Below are positions 33,599 through 42,087 of a stretch of 64,000 bases of DNA, piece by piece; positions within the stretch are counted from its first letter, which is position 1, and each line of letters begins with the position of its first letter. The notes under the pieces were generated by a model that made no database searches, was not told the DNA's origin, and saw only the letters and a program-made list of their open reading frames with translations. The DNA comes from DLAJ01 sp964655525 (GTDB lineage: Bacteria; Bacillota; Clostridia; Lachnospirales; Lachnospiraceae), in assembly GCA_964655525.1 (NCBI GenBank), contig CAZZNE010000004.1:62001-126000 (forward strand), written 5' to 3'. Position numbers and translations under genes: made by a program.

Positions 33599-34219
33599 TC
33601 AATGGTCAGTATCACCAAGCACAGCGTGAACAAAATCGGCGACCTTCTGCGGGTCCTTTCCGATGCGCCCGGTGTATTCGACGGCGGAGGAAACGTCTAC
33701 GCCATCGGGATGGACGCATGCAATGGCGTGGGAAACATTATCGGGGGTAAGTCCGCCTGCAAGCAAAAACGGTTTGCCGTCGCGGGGAAGCGTATCGAGG
33801 ATGCCGAGATCAAAAGTCTTTCCGCCGCCCGGCTGCGGCGCGTCAAACACATAGCCCGCAATACCGTCACAGCCGCGAAAACGCGGATATTGTTCTAAAT
33901 CACTGACATTAAAGGCTTTCAGGATCGGCAGTTTAGCGGCGCGCAGCACCTCGTCGGACAATTCGCCGTGTATTTGGATAAGATCAAAATCAAGCGATTC
34001 GATCGTGGTGATTTCCGCGACGGACGGAGAAACCACAACGGCCACCTTTTTGATATCCGGGCGAAGCGCCTGAAGAATGCGCCCAGCCTCCTGCGGCGTC
34101 CGACTGCGTCTGCTTTTCGGATAAAAAAGCACAATGCCGGCAAAATCTACTTGAAATTGGTTGATGAGCGCGGCGTCATCCGGTGAGACGAGCCCGCATA
34201 TCTTGATCATAACAGACAT
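33599..34219 (-). CDS. trpF: Phosphoribosylanthranilate isomerase
   Basis: A 206-residue TIM barrel for the third step of tryptophan synthesis, the Amadori rearrangement of phosphoribosylanthranilate. The catalytic Cys is in IKICGL (residue 8), and the general acid Asp is in YVFDAPQPGGGKTFD. The phosphate loop is LLAGGLTPDNV and DGVDVSSAVE. The ATG at 34219 follows AGGAG by seven bases. No other trp gene lies in the window, so it is either a scattered pathway gene or the rest of the pathway is elsewhere. Confidence 0.95.
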   Translation of the reverse strand: MSVMIKICGLVSPDDAALINQFQVDFAGIVLFYPKSRRSRTPQEAGRILQALRPDIKKVAVVVSPSVAEITTIESLDFDLIQIHGELSDEVLRAAKLPILKAFNVSDLEQYPRFRGCDGIAGYVFDAPQPGGGKTFDLGILDTLPRDGKPFLLAGGLTPDNVSHAIACVHPDGVDVSSAVEYTGRIGKDPQKVADFVHAVLGDTDH

Positions 34220-34440
34220 TTTAATTCTCCTGCGGATATATTTTGCAATGTTCCTAAATCCATGATAGCATATTTTTAGAATACAATAAATCGAAACCTA
34301 CCATTTTCATCGAGGAATATGCTATTTTCCCCGAAGGAGGTTGTGTATAGTAGAGAAAACCTGATCACGGTGCGCCGGGGGAAAAAGGCGGCTCATGATG
34401 TCAGGCGCACAGGAAGCGATTCAGAACAGGAGGACATGCC

Positions 34441-35418
34441 ATGCAGACAGCCATCATTCCGGTCAATCCGAACGCACATGAGGAAGTAAAACGTGTGCTT
34501 TCTTATTTGAAGACTATCGAGGGAAAAAAGATCGTTTTGGGACAGCATACCCAGACAATGGGGCAGGAGGAGCTTGTCTACATATATAAAATAACGGGGG
34601 AGCTGCCGGCGCTTTGCGGATTTGAACTGCTGGCATATTCGCCGAACATTTCCGCGCAGAGCGATGAGGAATGCGTAAGCGAGGTGCGCGCGGCAAAAGG
34701 AACGCTTGAGAAAGCATGGGATTGGGCCAGGAAAGGAGGGCTAATCACCTTTACATGGCATTGGTTTTCTCCGCTTGGCGGCTGTCATAAATCATTTTAT
34801 TCCGCGTGTACGGACTATGATGCGGATCGTGCCGTGACAGAAGGAACGCCGGAGCATGCCGCGCTTTTGTCCGATATGGATTTTATGGCGGGGCTGTTAA
34901 AGCCGTTTTGTGACGCGCATGTGCCGATCCTGTGGAGACCGTTCCACGAATGCGACGGAGATTATTTCTGGTGGGGAAAAAAGGGAGCAGACGCAGTAAA
35001 AAAACTGTACCGCCTGATGTACGAGCGCTACACGAATCATTTTCATTTAGACAATCTGATCTGGGTATTCAATTCGTCGGATGTTGCCTGCTATCCGGGG
35101 GATGATGTGGTCGATATGATCAGCCGTGACATGTACCCGGAGGCGCACTGTCATACAAGCTGTGCAAAGGAATACGAGGAGTTAAAAGGAATGACACCGT
35201 CGCCGAAGCTCTGCGCGATCGGAGAGATCGGATCGTTGCCCGATGTGGACGCTATCATAGCGGAAGGGCTCGGATGGACGTATTATATGACCTGGTCGCA
35301 TGATTTCGGTATGACGGAACGATTTACGACGAACGAGGTGCTGCGGCGGAATTATTTGAGCGGAAACGGCGTTACGCTGTCGAAGCTTCCGGAGCTTTAC
35401 CACATCAAAGAGGCGTAG
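34441..35418 (+). CDS. GH26 beta-mannanase without a signal peptide
   Basis: A 325-residue glycoside hydrolase family 26 enzyme. The acid/base Glu170 is in LWRPFHECDGDYFWWG, and the nucleophile Glu262 is in AIGEIGSLPD. The aromatic substrate region is ITFTWHWFSPLGG. Family members cut beta-1,4-mannan or manno-oligosaccharides. This one begins directly with the catalytic domain, has no signal peptide and no binding module, and so should act inside the cell on imported oligosaccharides. GGAGG lies before the ATG. No mannan transporter is adjacent. The convergent carrier gene ends 11 bases away. Confidence 0.9.
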   Translation: MQTAIIPVNPNAHEEVKRVLSYLKTIEGKKIVLGQHTQTMGQEELVYIYKITGELPALCGFELLAYSPNISAQSDEECVSEVRAAKGTLEKAWDWARKGGLITFTWHWFSPLGGCHKSFYSACTDYDADRAVTEGTPEHAALLSDMDFMAGLLKPFCDAHVPILWRPFHECDGDYFWWGKKGADAVKKLYRLMYERYTNHFHLDNLIWVFNSSDVACYPGDDVVDMISRDMYPEAHCHTSCAKEYEELKGMTPSPKLCAIGEIGSLPDVDAIIAEGLGWTYYMTWSHDFGMTERFTTNEVLRRNYLSGNGVTLSKLPELYHIKEA

Positions 35419-35429
35419 GCTTTTCTTTG

Positions 35430-36371
35430 TTACAGGCACAGGAATACGACAAGCGGTATCGTTGCGATGGAGAAAAACGTCGTCAGGAAAACGCCCCTTG
35501 TGGCGAGCTTTTCATCCGCGCGGTACTCAATGGAAAAAAGTACGGCGGAGTTGGCAACCGGGAGCGACAGCATGATAAGGCTTACGTTTAAGAGCAGCGC
35601 GTCCTGAATAAAAAGACAAAACAGCGGATAGAGACAGAGCGGGAGCGCGATCTGCTTTAAGAGGATAAACGGATACATGCGCCAGTCCCGCAGCATTTCC
35701 GGGAGGTTCATGGACGCGATGGACGCGCCCGTCAAAAGCATGGCGAGCGGCGTAGTCAGACCGCCGATATAGCCGACGACGTCCACGACAGGGGCGGGAA
35801 AGGACAGATTGGCGAAATACAGGACAATGGCAAGCAAGGACAGTAAAATCCCCGGTGAAAGCAGCATGCGGAGCCGGGGTTTTTCTTTTGCTCCGCTGCG
35901 GGAATTTTGTGCGCCGCCGGAGCTGATGAGCAGAATGCCGTAGCTGAAGCTCGACAGGTTAAAGATCATATTAAACAGCGCCGTATAAAACACCGCCTCC
36001 GCGCCGAGCAGGGCGGAAATCAGTGGAAATCCCATAAAACCGACGTTGGAAAACGTCGTCATATAAGTATAAAGACCGCGCTGTGCTTTCGGAACAAATA
36101 ACAGCCGCGCGATCAAAAAACCAAAGAGCGGCAGGATCAGATAAAGAACAACCGCAGCGGCGAGCACGAGAAAAACCGTCGAAACGGGGGCGCGCTGTGT
36201 AAGCTGCAGAACGGAATCGATGATCAGAAACGGCATGGTGACATTGATGAGAAGCTTTGTCAGCGTGCGGTTAAATTCCGCGTTAAGAAATCCAAGCCGA
36301 AACAGGAGAAAACCGGTTCCCATCAAAAGGAACAGCGTAATGAGCTGGTGCAGGATGATCTGAATATCCAT
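35430..36371 (-). CDS. AEC-family (auxin efflux carrier-like) transporter
   Basis: A 313-residue membrane protein with about ten helices in two halves of five, as in bacterial AEC carriers. Typical motifs are the N-terminal LFLLMGTGFLLFRLGFLN, NVGFMGFPLISALLG in helix 4-5, and TTPLAMLLTGASI in the second half. Bacterial members move organic acids such as malate, or auxin-like compounds. The start at 36371 is preferred over an upstream ATG (36407) because AAAGGA lies in front of it and the first helix then begins normally. Confidence 0.88.
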   Translation of the reverse strand: MDIQIILHQLITLFLLMGTGFLLFRLGFLNAEFNRTLTKLLINVTMPFLIIDSVLQLTQRAPVSTVFLVLAAAVVLYLILPLFGFLIARLLFVPKAQRGLYTYMTTFSNVGFMGFPLISALLGAEAVFYTALFNMIFNLSSFSYGILLISSGGAQNSRSGAKEKPRLRMLLSPGILLSLLAIVLYFANLSFPAPVVDVVGYIGGLTTPLAMLLTGASIASMNLPEMLRDWRMYPFILLKQIALPLCLYPLFCLFIQDALLLNVSLIMLSLPVANSAVLFSIEYRADEKLATRGVFLTTFFSIATIPLVVFLCL

Positions 36372-36568
36372 GAGGGGGGTCCTTTCTTTTTGAATTGCGA
36401 AGGGCATGCATTTCGCGAATGTTACTTGCGTGCCGCGCCGATCCGCGTATAATGATGGTAGATCGGTATTGCTGTAACCGAACGGTAATAGTATGCCCGA
36501 ATAAAATTGCCGTAACGTATTGTATCCGTTATGTGCAAATTAAAAGCAGTAACAGAAGGGGAATAGAA

Positions 36569-37531
36569 ATGAAATATTGTGTGATCGGCGCCGGCGGAAC
36601 GGGAGGCTGTATCGCGGCGTATATGGCAAGGGCGGGAAAGGATGTCACGGTGATCGCGCGGGGCGAGCATCTTGCGCAGATTCAGAAGCAGGGAATCCGC
36701 TTGGAGACGGTGAAAGGAACGGAGGTTGTTTCATCGGTTACTGCATATGAGATGCGTGAATATACGAACCGGCTCGCGCAAAGGTCTGGGGAGAAATCCG
36801 AGGAAATATCCGCGGACAGACCCGATGTGATCTTCGTGTGCGTCAAAGGATATTCGTTAGAGGACGTGGTTCCTTTTATCAGAAAGGTGTCAAAAAAGGA
36901 AACGATCGTGATACCGATCCTGAACCTGTACGGAACCGGTGCAAAACTGCAAAAGATGCTGCCGGAGCTTTTAGTGACGGATGGCTGCATTTATATTGCG
37001 GCACAGATCAGGGAACCGGGCACGATCCGAATGAACGGCATGATCTTTCGAATTGTGTACGGCGTGCGTGATTCCGATGAACTTCGGCGGGAATTATTTA
37101 TTGTGGCGGAGGATTTGCGCCAAAGCGGAATTGAAGCGGTACTTTCCGAAAATATCAGGCGGGACGCTCTGCAAAAGTTTTCCTATGTGTCGCCAATGGC
37201 GGCAGCAGGGCTGTATTTCCATGCCAATGCCGAACGTTTTCAGGCGACGGGAGACGAGCGGGATACGTTTGCGGCACTGGTGAAAGAGATTGACAAGCTT
37301 GCGGAAGCGATGGGCATATCGTTTCAGGTTGACATCGTCAGAAACAATCTGGCAATCCTGGATGCGCTTTCTCCCGAAGCGTCTACTTCCATGCAGCGTG
37401 ATATTGCGGCGGGAAAGCCCTCGGAAATCGACGGACTGATCTTTGAGGTTGTGCGACTGGCGGACCGATACGGAGTGGAACTCCCGATCTATCAGAAGAT
37501 AGCGAAAGAATTGAAATCTTATAACGTGTAA
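36569..37531 (+). CDS. Ketopantoate reductase family protein (PanE/ApbA-like)
   Basis: A 320-residue NADPH-dependent reductase. The N-terminal Rossmann fold has GAGGTGGCIAAYMARAGKDV. Later motifs are the catalytic-Lys region (LQKFSYVSPMAAAG) and the C-terminal STSMQRDIAAGKPSEIDGL typical of the family. It could reduce ketopantoate in the pantothenate pathway or act on another 2-keto acid; family membership alone does not decide. The ATG at 36569 follows AGAAGGGGAA; an upstream frame extension to 36395 lacks such a site. It is divergent from the AEC gene and ends in a strong terminator. Confidence 0.87.
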   Translation: MKYCVIGAGGTGGCIAAYMARAGKDVTVIARGEHLAQIQKQGIRLETVKGTEVVSSVTAYEMREYTNRLAQRSGEKSEEISADRPDVIFVCVKGYSLEDVVPFIRKVSKKETIVIPILNLYGTGAKLQKMLPELLVTDGCIYIAAQIREPGTIRMNGMIFRIVYGVRDSDELRRELFIVAEDLRQSGIEAVLSENIRRDALQKFSYVSPMAAAGLYFHANAERFQATGDERDTFAALVKEIDKLAEAMGISFQVDIVRNNLAILDALSPEASTSMQRDIAAGKPSEIDGLIFEVVRLADRYGVELPIYQKIAKELKSYNV

Positions 37532-37570
37532 ATGGTGACTGCGGCAAAATGTCTGCCGCAGTCACCATTT
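37530..37570. terminator. Two-way terminator between the PanE-like and LacI genes
   Basis: A perfect 17-base stem (37530-37546 with 37554-37570) has a seven-base loop. It overlaps the stop codon of the PanE-like gene and ends four bases before the stop of the convergent LacI gene. T-rich flanks on both strands suit both directions. Confidence 0.92.
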
Positions 37571-37573
37571 GTA

Positions 37574-38578
37574 TTACATTGTGGTATTTACCGGAGCGGT
37601 CGAGTTGCGCTCGATCAATTTTGCGCGCATAACGGTGCGGCTGATCGAAACATGATTGATCAGGTTGTTCAGTACATGATAAGCACCCTTGCCGAGATCA
37701 AGGCGGTCCTGCCGCACAGTCGTAAGCGGCGGCGTGAGCGTGGCGGCAAACGGAAGATCGTCGAAACCGATCACACTGATGTCCTGCGGAATGCGGATGC
37801 CGCGATTTGCGCATTCCTCGATCACGCCCTCCGCGATGCTGTCGGAACAGCATACGATCGCTGTTGCGCCGCTTGATAAAAGTTTGGGAACATGATATTT
37901 GGCGGAATCCTTCACATAGTGTCCGAATGTGACAAGGTCGGGATTGATCGGGATATGATGGGCCTCCATGCTGGTGATAAACGCATCATAGCGCCTCGCG
38001 GTGATCATGGAGTGGGGCGAGCCGTTAAAAAAAGCAATCTTTGTATGGCCGAGCCGGATCAAGTGCTCCACCGCTAAGTCAATGCCCTCTGCACTGTCTG
38101 TTTCCACGGAACCGACATAGGTGTTTCTTTCAATAAAATTATCGAGAAGAACGGTCGGCACTTTACAATGCGTAAGCTGTCCCATCCAAGAATCCTGAAG
38201 GGCAAAGCCGACAAGAAATGCGCCGCTGTAGCCGTTTTTCAAAAGATAGCTGTCATATTTGTTCTGCGTTTGAAATTCGGGGGTGACGGGAAAGATCGTG
38301 ACGTCCCAATCGTCGCGCAGCGCAACCTGACGAAAACCAAGTACGAGATCATAGCCAAAACTCTCCGGCGTATCGTAGTTCATATTTTCTATAAAAAGAG
38401 CAAGCTTTTTATTTTCCGCTTTTTTCATTTTCTTCGTCTGATACCCCATTTCAATGGCAGTATCGAGGACAAACTGACGAAGATCTTCACTGATGTCGCT
38501 CGCGCCGTTCAGACCCTTAGAGACGGTGCTGATAGAGACGCCAAGTCGATTCGCAATGTCTTTGATCGTTGTTGCCAT
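37574..38578 (-). CDS. LacI-family transcriptional regulator
   Basis: A 334-residue repressor. The N-terminal helix-turn-helix is the classic TIKDIANRLGVSISTVSKGL. The ligand domain resembles periplasmic sugar-binding folds (GYDLVLGFRQVA, VPTVLLDNFIERNTYVGSVETDS, HTKIAFFNGSP, CCSDSIAEGVI, ISVIGFDDLPFA, TTVRQD). It is divergent from malQ and most likely controls the maltodextrin genes to its right. The ATG at 38578 begins the conserved domain, though AAAGGG lies 13 bases away, a long spacing. A GTG 12 bases upstream is possible. Confidence 0.92.
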   Translation of the reverse strand: MATTIKDIANRLGVSISTVSKGLNGASDISEDLRQFVLDTAIEMGYQTKKMKKAENKKLALFIENMNYDTPESFGYDLVLGFRQVALRDDWDVTIFPVTPEFQTQNKYDSYLLKNGYSGAFLVGFALQDSWMGQLTHCKVPTVLLDNFIERNTYVGSVETDSAEGIDLAVEHLIRLGHTKIAFFNGSPHSMITARRYDAFITSMEAHHIPINPDLVTFGHYVKDSAKYHVPKLLSSGATAIVCCSDSIAEGVIEECANRGIRIPQDISVIGFDDLPFAATLTPPLTTVRQDRLDLGKGAYHVLNNLINHVSISRTVMRAKLIERNSTAPVNTTM

Positions 38579-38888
38579 AGGTGTTGTCACGCCCTTTCGA
38601 ATCTGCAATTTAATAGTAATTATAGTTACCAAATGTAAAAAAATCAACTAAATAAGGCAAAAACGAAAATATGCGAAAAAATTTTGTAAAAAATACACAA
38701 AATTACCATAAAAAAGCTATAGAATAACACTAAATCCAGAAAAATTGCGCAAAAGAGCTTGCAATTAAATGGAAAAAGTGCTAAATTTACAAAAGGAACG
38801 AAAATAAGCGAAAACAATTGGAAAAGGTTTTCGCAATCCGAAAAACAGTCAGAAAAGAAAGAGCGCGATTTTCGAGGAGGAAAGCAGA
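38579..38888. promoter_or_regulatory. Divergent control region, LacI gene and malQ
   Basis: This 310-base A/T-rich stretch separates the regulator from malQ. The best operator candidate is the dyad GAAAAGGTTTTC (38821-38832), a spaced inverted repeat of the kind bound by LacI-family proteins, about 57 bases before the malQ start. TTGCGCAAAAGAGCTTGCAA lies near 38744. GAGGAGG at 38874-38880 serves malQ. I found no fully convincing promoter hexamers. Confidence 0.4.
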
Positions 38889-40379
38889 GTGAAAGGGACA
38901 TCGCTGACAAGAGGAGCCGGGATATTGCTTCCGGTGGCCAGCCTGCCTTCCAAATACGGAATCGGCACATTCGGCAGAGCGGCGTATGAATTTGTAGATC
39001 TGCTTGTGGATCTGCATCAAAAATATTGGCAGGTGCTACCGCTTGGTCCGACGAGTTACGGAGACAGCCCTTATCAGTCGTTTTCCGCGTTTGCCGGCAA
39101 TCCGTATTATATTGATCTGGATATTCTGAAAGGGGACGGGCTGCTGACGGCAGAGGAGATCGAGGCGTTCTCATGGGGGGATGACGAGGAAGATGTATCC
39201 TATGGAATCCTGTTTGAGAATCGGTTTCCGGTATTGAAGAAAGCATTTGAACGGTTTGATACGGAGGATGTTTCGTTTCGGGAGTTTTGCAGGGAGCAGG
39301 AGAACTGGCTGGACGGTTATTCTTTTTATATGGCTTTGAAAACGTTTTCTGGCAATGTGGAATGGACGGCATGGGAGCCGGACATCCGCGATCGGAAATC
39401 GAAAGCATTAGAGGAATACCGGGTGCGGCTTGCAGATGAAATTTCGTTTTGGAAGTTTTGCCAGTATCAGTTTTTTACCCAGTGGGGAAAACTCCGCAGT
39501 TATGCGAACAGCCGCGGCATCCGTATCATTGGCGATATCCCGTTGTATGTTTCGATGGACAGCGCGGATGTGTGGGAGCACCGGGAATTGTTTCAGGTGG
39601 ACCACAGCGGGAAGGCAGAGCTTGTTGCCGGATGTCCGCCGGATGCGTTCTCGGATGACGGGCAGAAGTGGGGCAATCCGCTGTATGACTGGGATAAGAT
39701 GGAGCAGGAAGATTTTTCGTGGTGGCGCAGGCGGATCAAGGCGAACGCAAAGCTTTATGACGTAATCCGGTTCGATCATTTTATCGGGGTGGTTCGCTAT
39801 TACAGCGTTCCTGCAAAAGATACCCATGCGAGGAACGGGCATTGGCGGAAGGGTCCCGGTAAGAAGTTGACGGATGCGATGGCGGAGTCGCTTGGAGAAA
39901 GCCGGATGATCGTCGAGGATCTGGGCGTTGTTGTTCCGGGAGTGAAGCGGCTTGTGCAGCGTACGGGATGGCCGGGCATGAAAATCCTGCTGTTTGCTTT
40001 TGACGGAAACGCCGATCATGAGTTTTTACCGCACAATTATCCAAATAGTAACATGGTTGTATACGGGGGCACACATGATAACGAGCCTCTTATGGGATTT
40101 TTTAATGAAAAGTGCGAGTATGAACTGGCGTTTTTATATAATTATCTTAATATAAATAATAAAGAGGAGATTGTGGACGCGATCATCCGGCTGGCATACG
40201 GAAGTGTCGCAGATGTTGCGATCTTTCAAATGCAGGATCTGCTAAAGCTCGGCATGGAAGCGCGCACGAATCTTCCCGCAACGATTGGGACAAACTGGCG
40301 TTGGCGCCTTGGAAAAAAAGAATTATCTGAAGAGCGCCGCGAGTGGCTTCGGACACTTGCTATCGTGTACCGCAGATAA
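38889..40379 (+). CDS. malQ: 4-alpha-glucanotransferase (GH77)
   Basis: A 496-residue cytoplasmic enzyme that moves alpha-1,4-glucan pieces between maltodextrins, releasing glucose. Family marks: RGAGILLPVASLPSKYGIGT, YWQVLPLGPTSYGDSPYQSF, the nucleophile Asp in DVIRFDHFIGVVRYYSVP, the acid/base Glu in IVEDLGVV, and YGGTHDNEPLMGFF. The start is GTG at 38889, eight bases after GAGGAGG; the amino acids from there match the usual N-terminus. It is the first gene of the maltodextrin locus, next to the divergent LacI regulator. Confidence 0.95.
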   Translation: MKGTSLTRGAGILLPVASLPSKYGIGTFGRAAYEFVDLLVDLHQKYWQVLPLGPTSYGDSPYQSFSAFAGNPYYIDLDILKGDGLLTAEEIEAFSWGDDEEDVSYGILFENRFPVLKKAFERFDTEDVSFREFCREQENWLDGYSFYMALKTFSGNVEWTAWEPDIRDRKSKALEEYRVRLADEISFWKFCQYQFFTQWGKLRSYANSRGIRIIGDIPLYVSMDSADVWEHRELFQVDHSGKAELVAGCPPDAFSDDGQKWGNPLYDWDKMEQEDFSWWRRRIKANAKLYDVIRFDHFIGVVRYYSVPAKDTHARNGHWRKGPGKKLTDAMAESLGESRMIVEDLGVVVPGVKRLVQRTGWPGMKILLFAFDGNADHEFLPHNYPNSNMVVYGGTHDNEPLMGFFNEKCEYELAFLYNYLNINNKEEIVDAIIRLAYGSVADVAIFQMQDLLKLGMEARTNLPATIGTNWRWRLGKKELSEERREWLRTLAIVYRR

Positions 40380-40408
40380 AACGCACAGAAAAGCAGTACC
40401 GCTAAAAA

Positions 40409-40530
40409 GAGTACGTACTCCATTTAGTATTTAGGTAATCTTTGATTACCTAAATACTAAATGGACGGGAAACACCGCGTTGAGCGCGGTATGACCGTAA
40501 GTAATGAAGTAAAATGCAGCAATGCATTTT
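40409..40530. repeat. Chain of perfect hairpins between malQ and the binding-protein gene
   Basis: Four symmetric elements follow one another: the 12-base palindrome GAGTACGTACTC (40409-40420); a perfect 21-base inverted repeat with only three bases between arms (40420-40440 with 40444-40464); ACCGCG/CGCGGT (40474-40490); and AAAATGCA/TGCATTTT (40511-40530). No T-run follows the long stem, so it is not a standard terminator. The chain may protect the following transcript, ease termination from malQ, or mark a past insertion. Confidence 0.7.
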
Positions 40531-40591
40531 ATGATAAACAGGTAACTTGATATGGCATTCATATCAACAAGAAAATTCTAGGAGGAGAAAG

Positions 40592-41938
40592 ATGAAAAAG
40601 AAATTATTGGCAATGCTCCTTTCCGCAGCAATGGTATTATCCCTTGCAGCATGCGGAGGCGGAGACGACAACAAAGGCAACGATGGTGGCAGCAGTAACG
40701 ACAACCCGCCGGCAGCATCCGGCAATGATGATCAGGGCGGCGCTCCTGATGCAGGCAATGACGATCAGGGCAGTGCTCCTGCGGACATTGACTACGGCTC
40801 AGGCGTAATCACGATCTGGGTTGCAGAGGCAGTAACAGAGTTCACACAGCAGAAGGCAGATGAGTTCTTTGCAGCTCATCCGGAGATGGCAGGCTACACG
40901 GTAGACATCCAGCCGACCGGTGAGGGTGATGCGGCAGGTAATATCATCGCAGACGTAGAGGGCGGCGCTGATATTTACGGTTTCGCACAGGATCAGTTAG
41001 GACGTCTTGTATCCGCTGGCGCATTAACACCGATCACAGGTGATTATGCAAGCTTTGTTGAGAGCGAGAACGATGCGGGTGCGGTTAACGCTGCAAAGAT
41101 GGGTAATCAGATCTATGCGTTCCCGCTGACATCCGATAACGGCTATTTCTTATATTATGATAGCAGTGTCGTTACGGATCCGAGCACCTTGGATCAGATC
41201 CTTGCAGACTGCTCTGCAGCAGGCAAGAACTTCTACATGGAGATCAACTCCGGCTGGTATCAGACCGCGTTCTTCTTTGGAGCAGGCTGTACTCTGACTT
41301 ATGATACGGATGATAGCGGTGCACTGGTTTCCTCCAATATCACCTATGCGACGGATAACGGTGTGAAAGCGTTAAAGGCAATGATCGCTCTGGCTGGCAA
41401 CAGCACATTTGTAAACGGCTCTTCTCTGAACAGCGCAACAAATGTCGGCGCGATCATCGACGGAACATGGGACAGCGGTATGGCAAAGGATCTCTTTGGT
41501 GAGAACTATGCATGTGCGAAGCTTCCGACCTTCACGGTAGATGGCGAGACCTTCCAGATGGGCGGTTTCGGTGGATTCAAGCTCTTAGGTGTTAAGCCGC
41601 AGACAGAGCAGGGCAAGATGCTCGTATGTCTGGCATTGGCTCAGTATCTGACGAATGCAGATACCCAGATCGCAAGATATGAAGCAGTAGGCTGGGGTCC
41701 TTCCAACTTAACGGCACAGGGCAGCGAGGCGGTACAGTCTGATGAGGCGCTTGCAGCATTGGCAGCACAGCTGGCAAATGCAATTCCGCAGGGACAGTAT
41801 CCGGATGCTTATTGGCAGGATGCAACGAGTCTTGGAGATGACGTGATCGCAGGAACCTATAACAATATGAGCGATGACGAGCTGATGAATGTATTGCAGG
41901 GCTTCCAGGAGCTTGAGCAGTCCTATGCAGGTCAGTAA
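40592..41938 (+). CDS. Sugar-binding lipoprotein of a maltodextrin ABC importer
   Basis: A 448-residue extracellular solute-binding protein. The signal peptide ends in LSLAAC (lipidated Cys about residue 21). A Gly/Asn/Asp-rich linker follows, then a type 1 sugar-binding fold (ITIWVAEAVTEFTQQKADEF, GGADIYGFAQDQLGRL, ALTPITGDY, YAFPLTSDNGYFLYYD, IDGTWDSGMAKDLFG). The layout resembles clostridial maltose/maltodextrin-binding proteins, and the neighbours (MalQ, MalF, MalG, GH13) support that. The ATG at 40592 follows GGAGGAGAAAG. The codon choice is biased in a way often seen in highly expressed genes. Confidence 0.92.
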   Translation: MKKKLLAMLLSAAMVLSLAACGGGDDNKGNDGGSSNDNPPAASGNDDQGGAPDAGNDDQGSAPADIDYGSGVITIWVAEAVTEFTQQKADEFFAAHPEMAGYTVDIQPTGEGDAAGNIIADVEGGADIYGFAQDQLGRLVSAGALTPITGDYASFVESENDAGAVNAAKMGNQIYAFPLTSDNGYFLYYDSSVVTDPSTLDQILADCSAAGKNFYMEINSGWYQTAFFFGAGCTLTYDTDDSGALVSSNITYATDNGVKALKAMIALAGNSTFVNGSSLNSATNVGAIIDGTWDSGMAKDLFGENYACAKLPTFTVDGETFQMGGFGGFKLLGVKPQTEQGKMLVCLALAQYLTNADTQIARYEAVGWGPSNLTAQGSEAVQSDEALAALAAQLANAIPQGQYPDAYWQDATSLGDDVIAGTYNNMSDDELMNVLQGFQELEQSYAGQ

Positions 41939-41999
41939 AATAGGAACGGTTATTTGACAGACTGACAGAGCAATAGAAATCAGGAAAGCAGTAAGAATA

Positions 42000-42030
42000 C
42001 GGGCAGGAGGGGGAAACCCCTCCGCGCCCG
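42000..42030 (+). other. Very stable hairpin between the binding-protein and MalF genes
   Basis: CGGGC-AGGAGGGG and CCCCTCC-GCGCCCG pair around a GAAA-type turn with one small bulge. No T-run follows (ACTTTCAGG). At this position in sugar operons such hairpins often protect the upstream message or lower read-through, which lets the binding protein be made in excess over the permeases. That role is inferred here. Confidence 0.65.
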
Positions 42031-42087
42031 ACTTTCAGGCAAAAAATGAGCGCTCTTCCGTAGCGCGGGAGCCGGAGGGGGTCAAGG

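Noticed and set aside
38644..39408. 254-codon minus-strand frame over the start of malQ
   Set aside because: It is the complement of the well-supported GH77 gene and has a Ser/Pro/Cys-rich composition unlike real proteins here.
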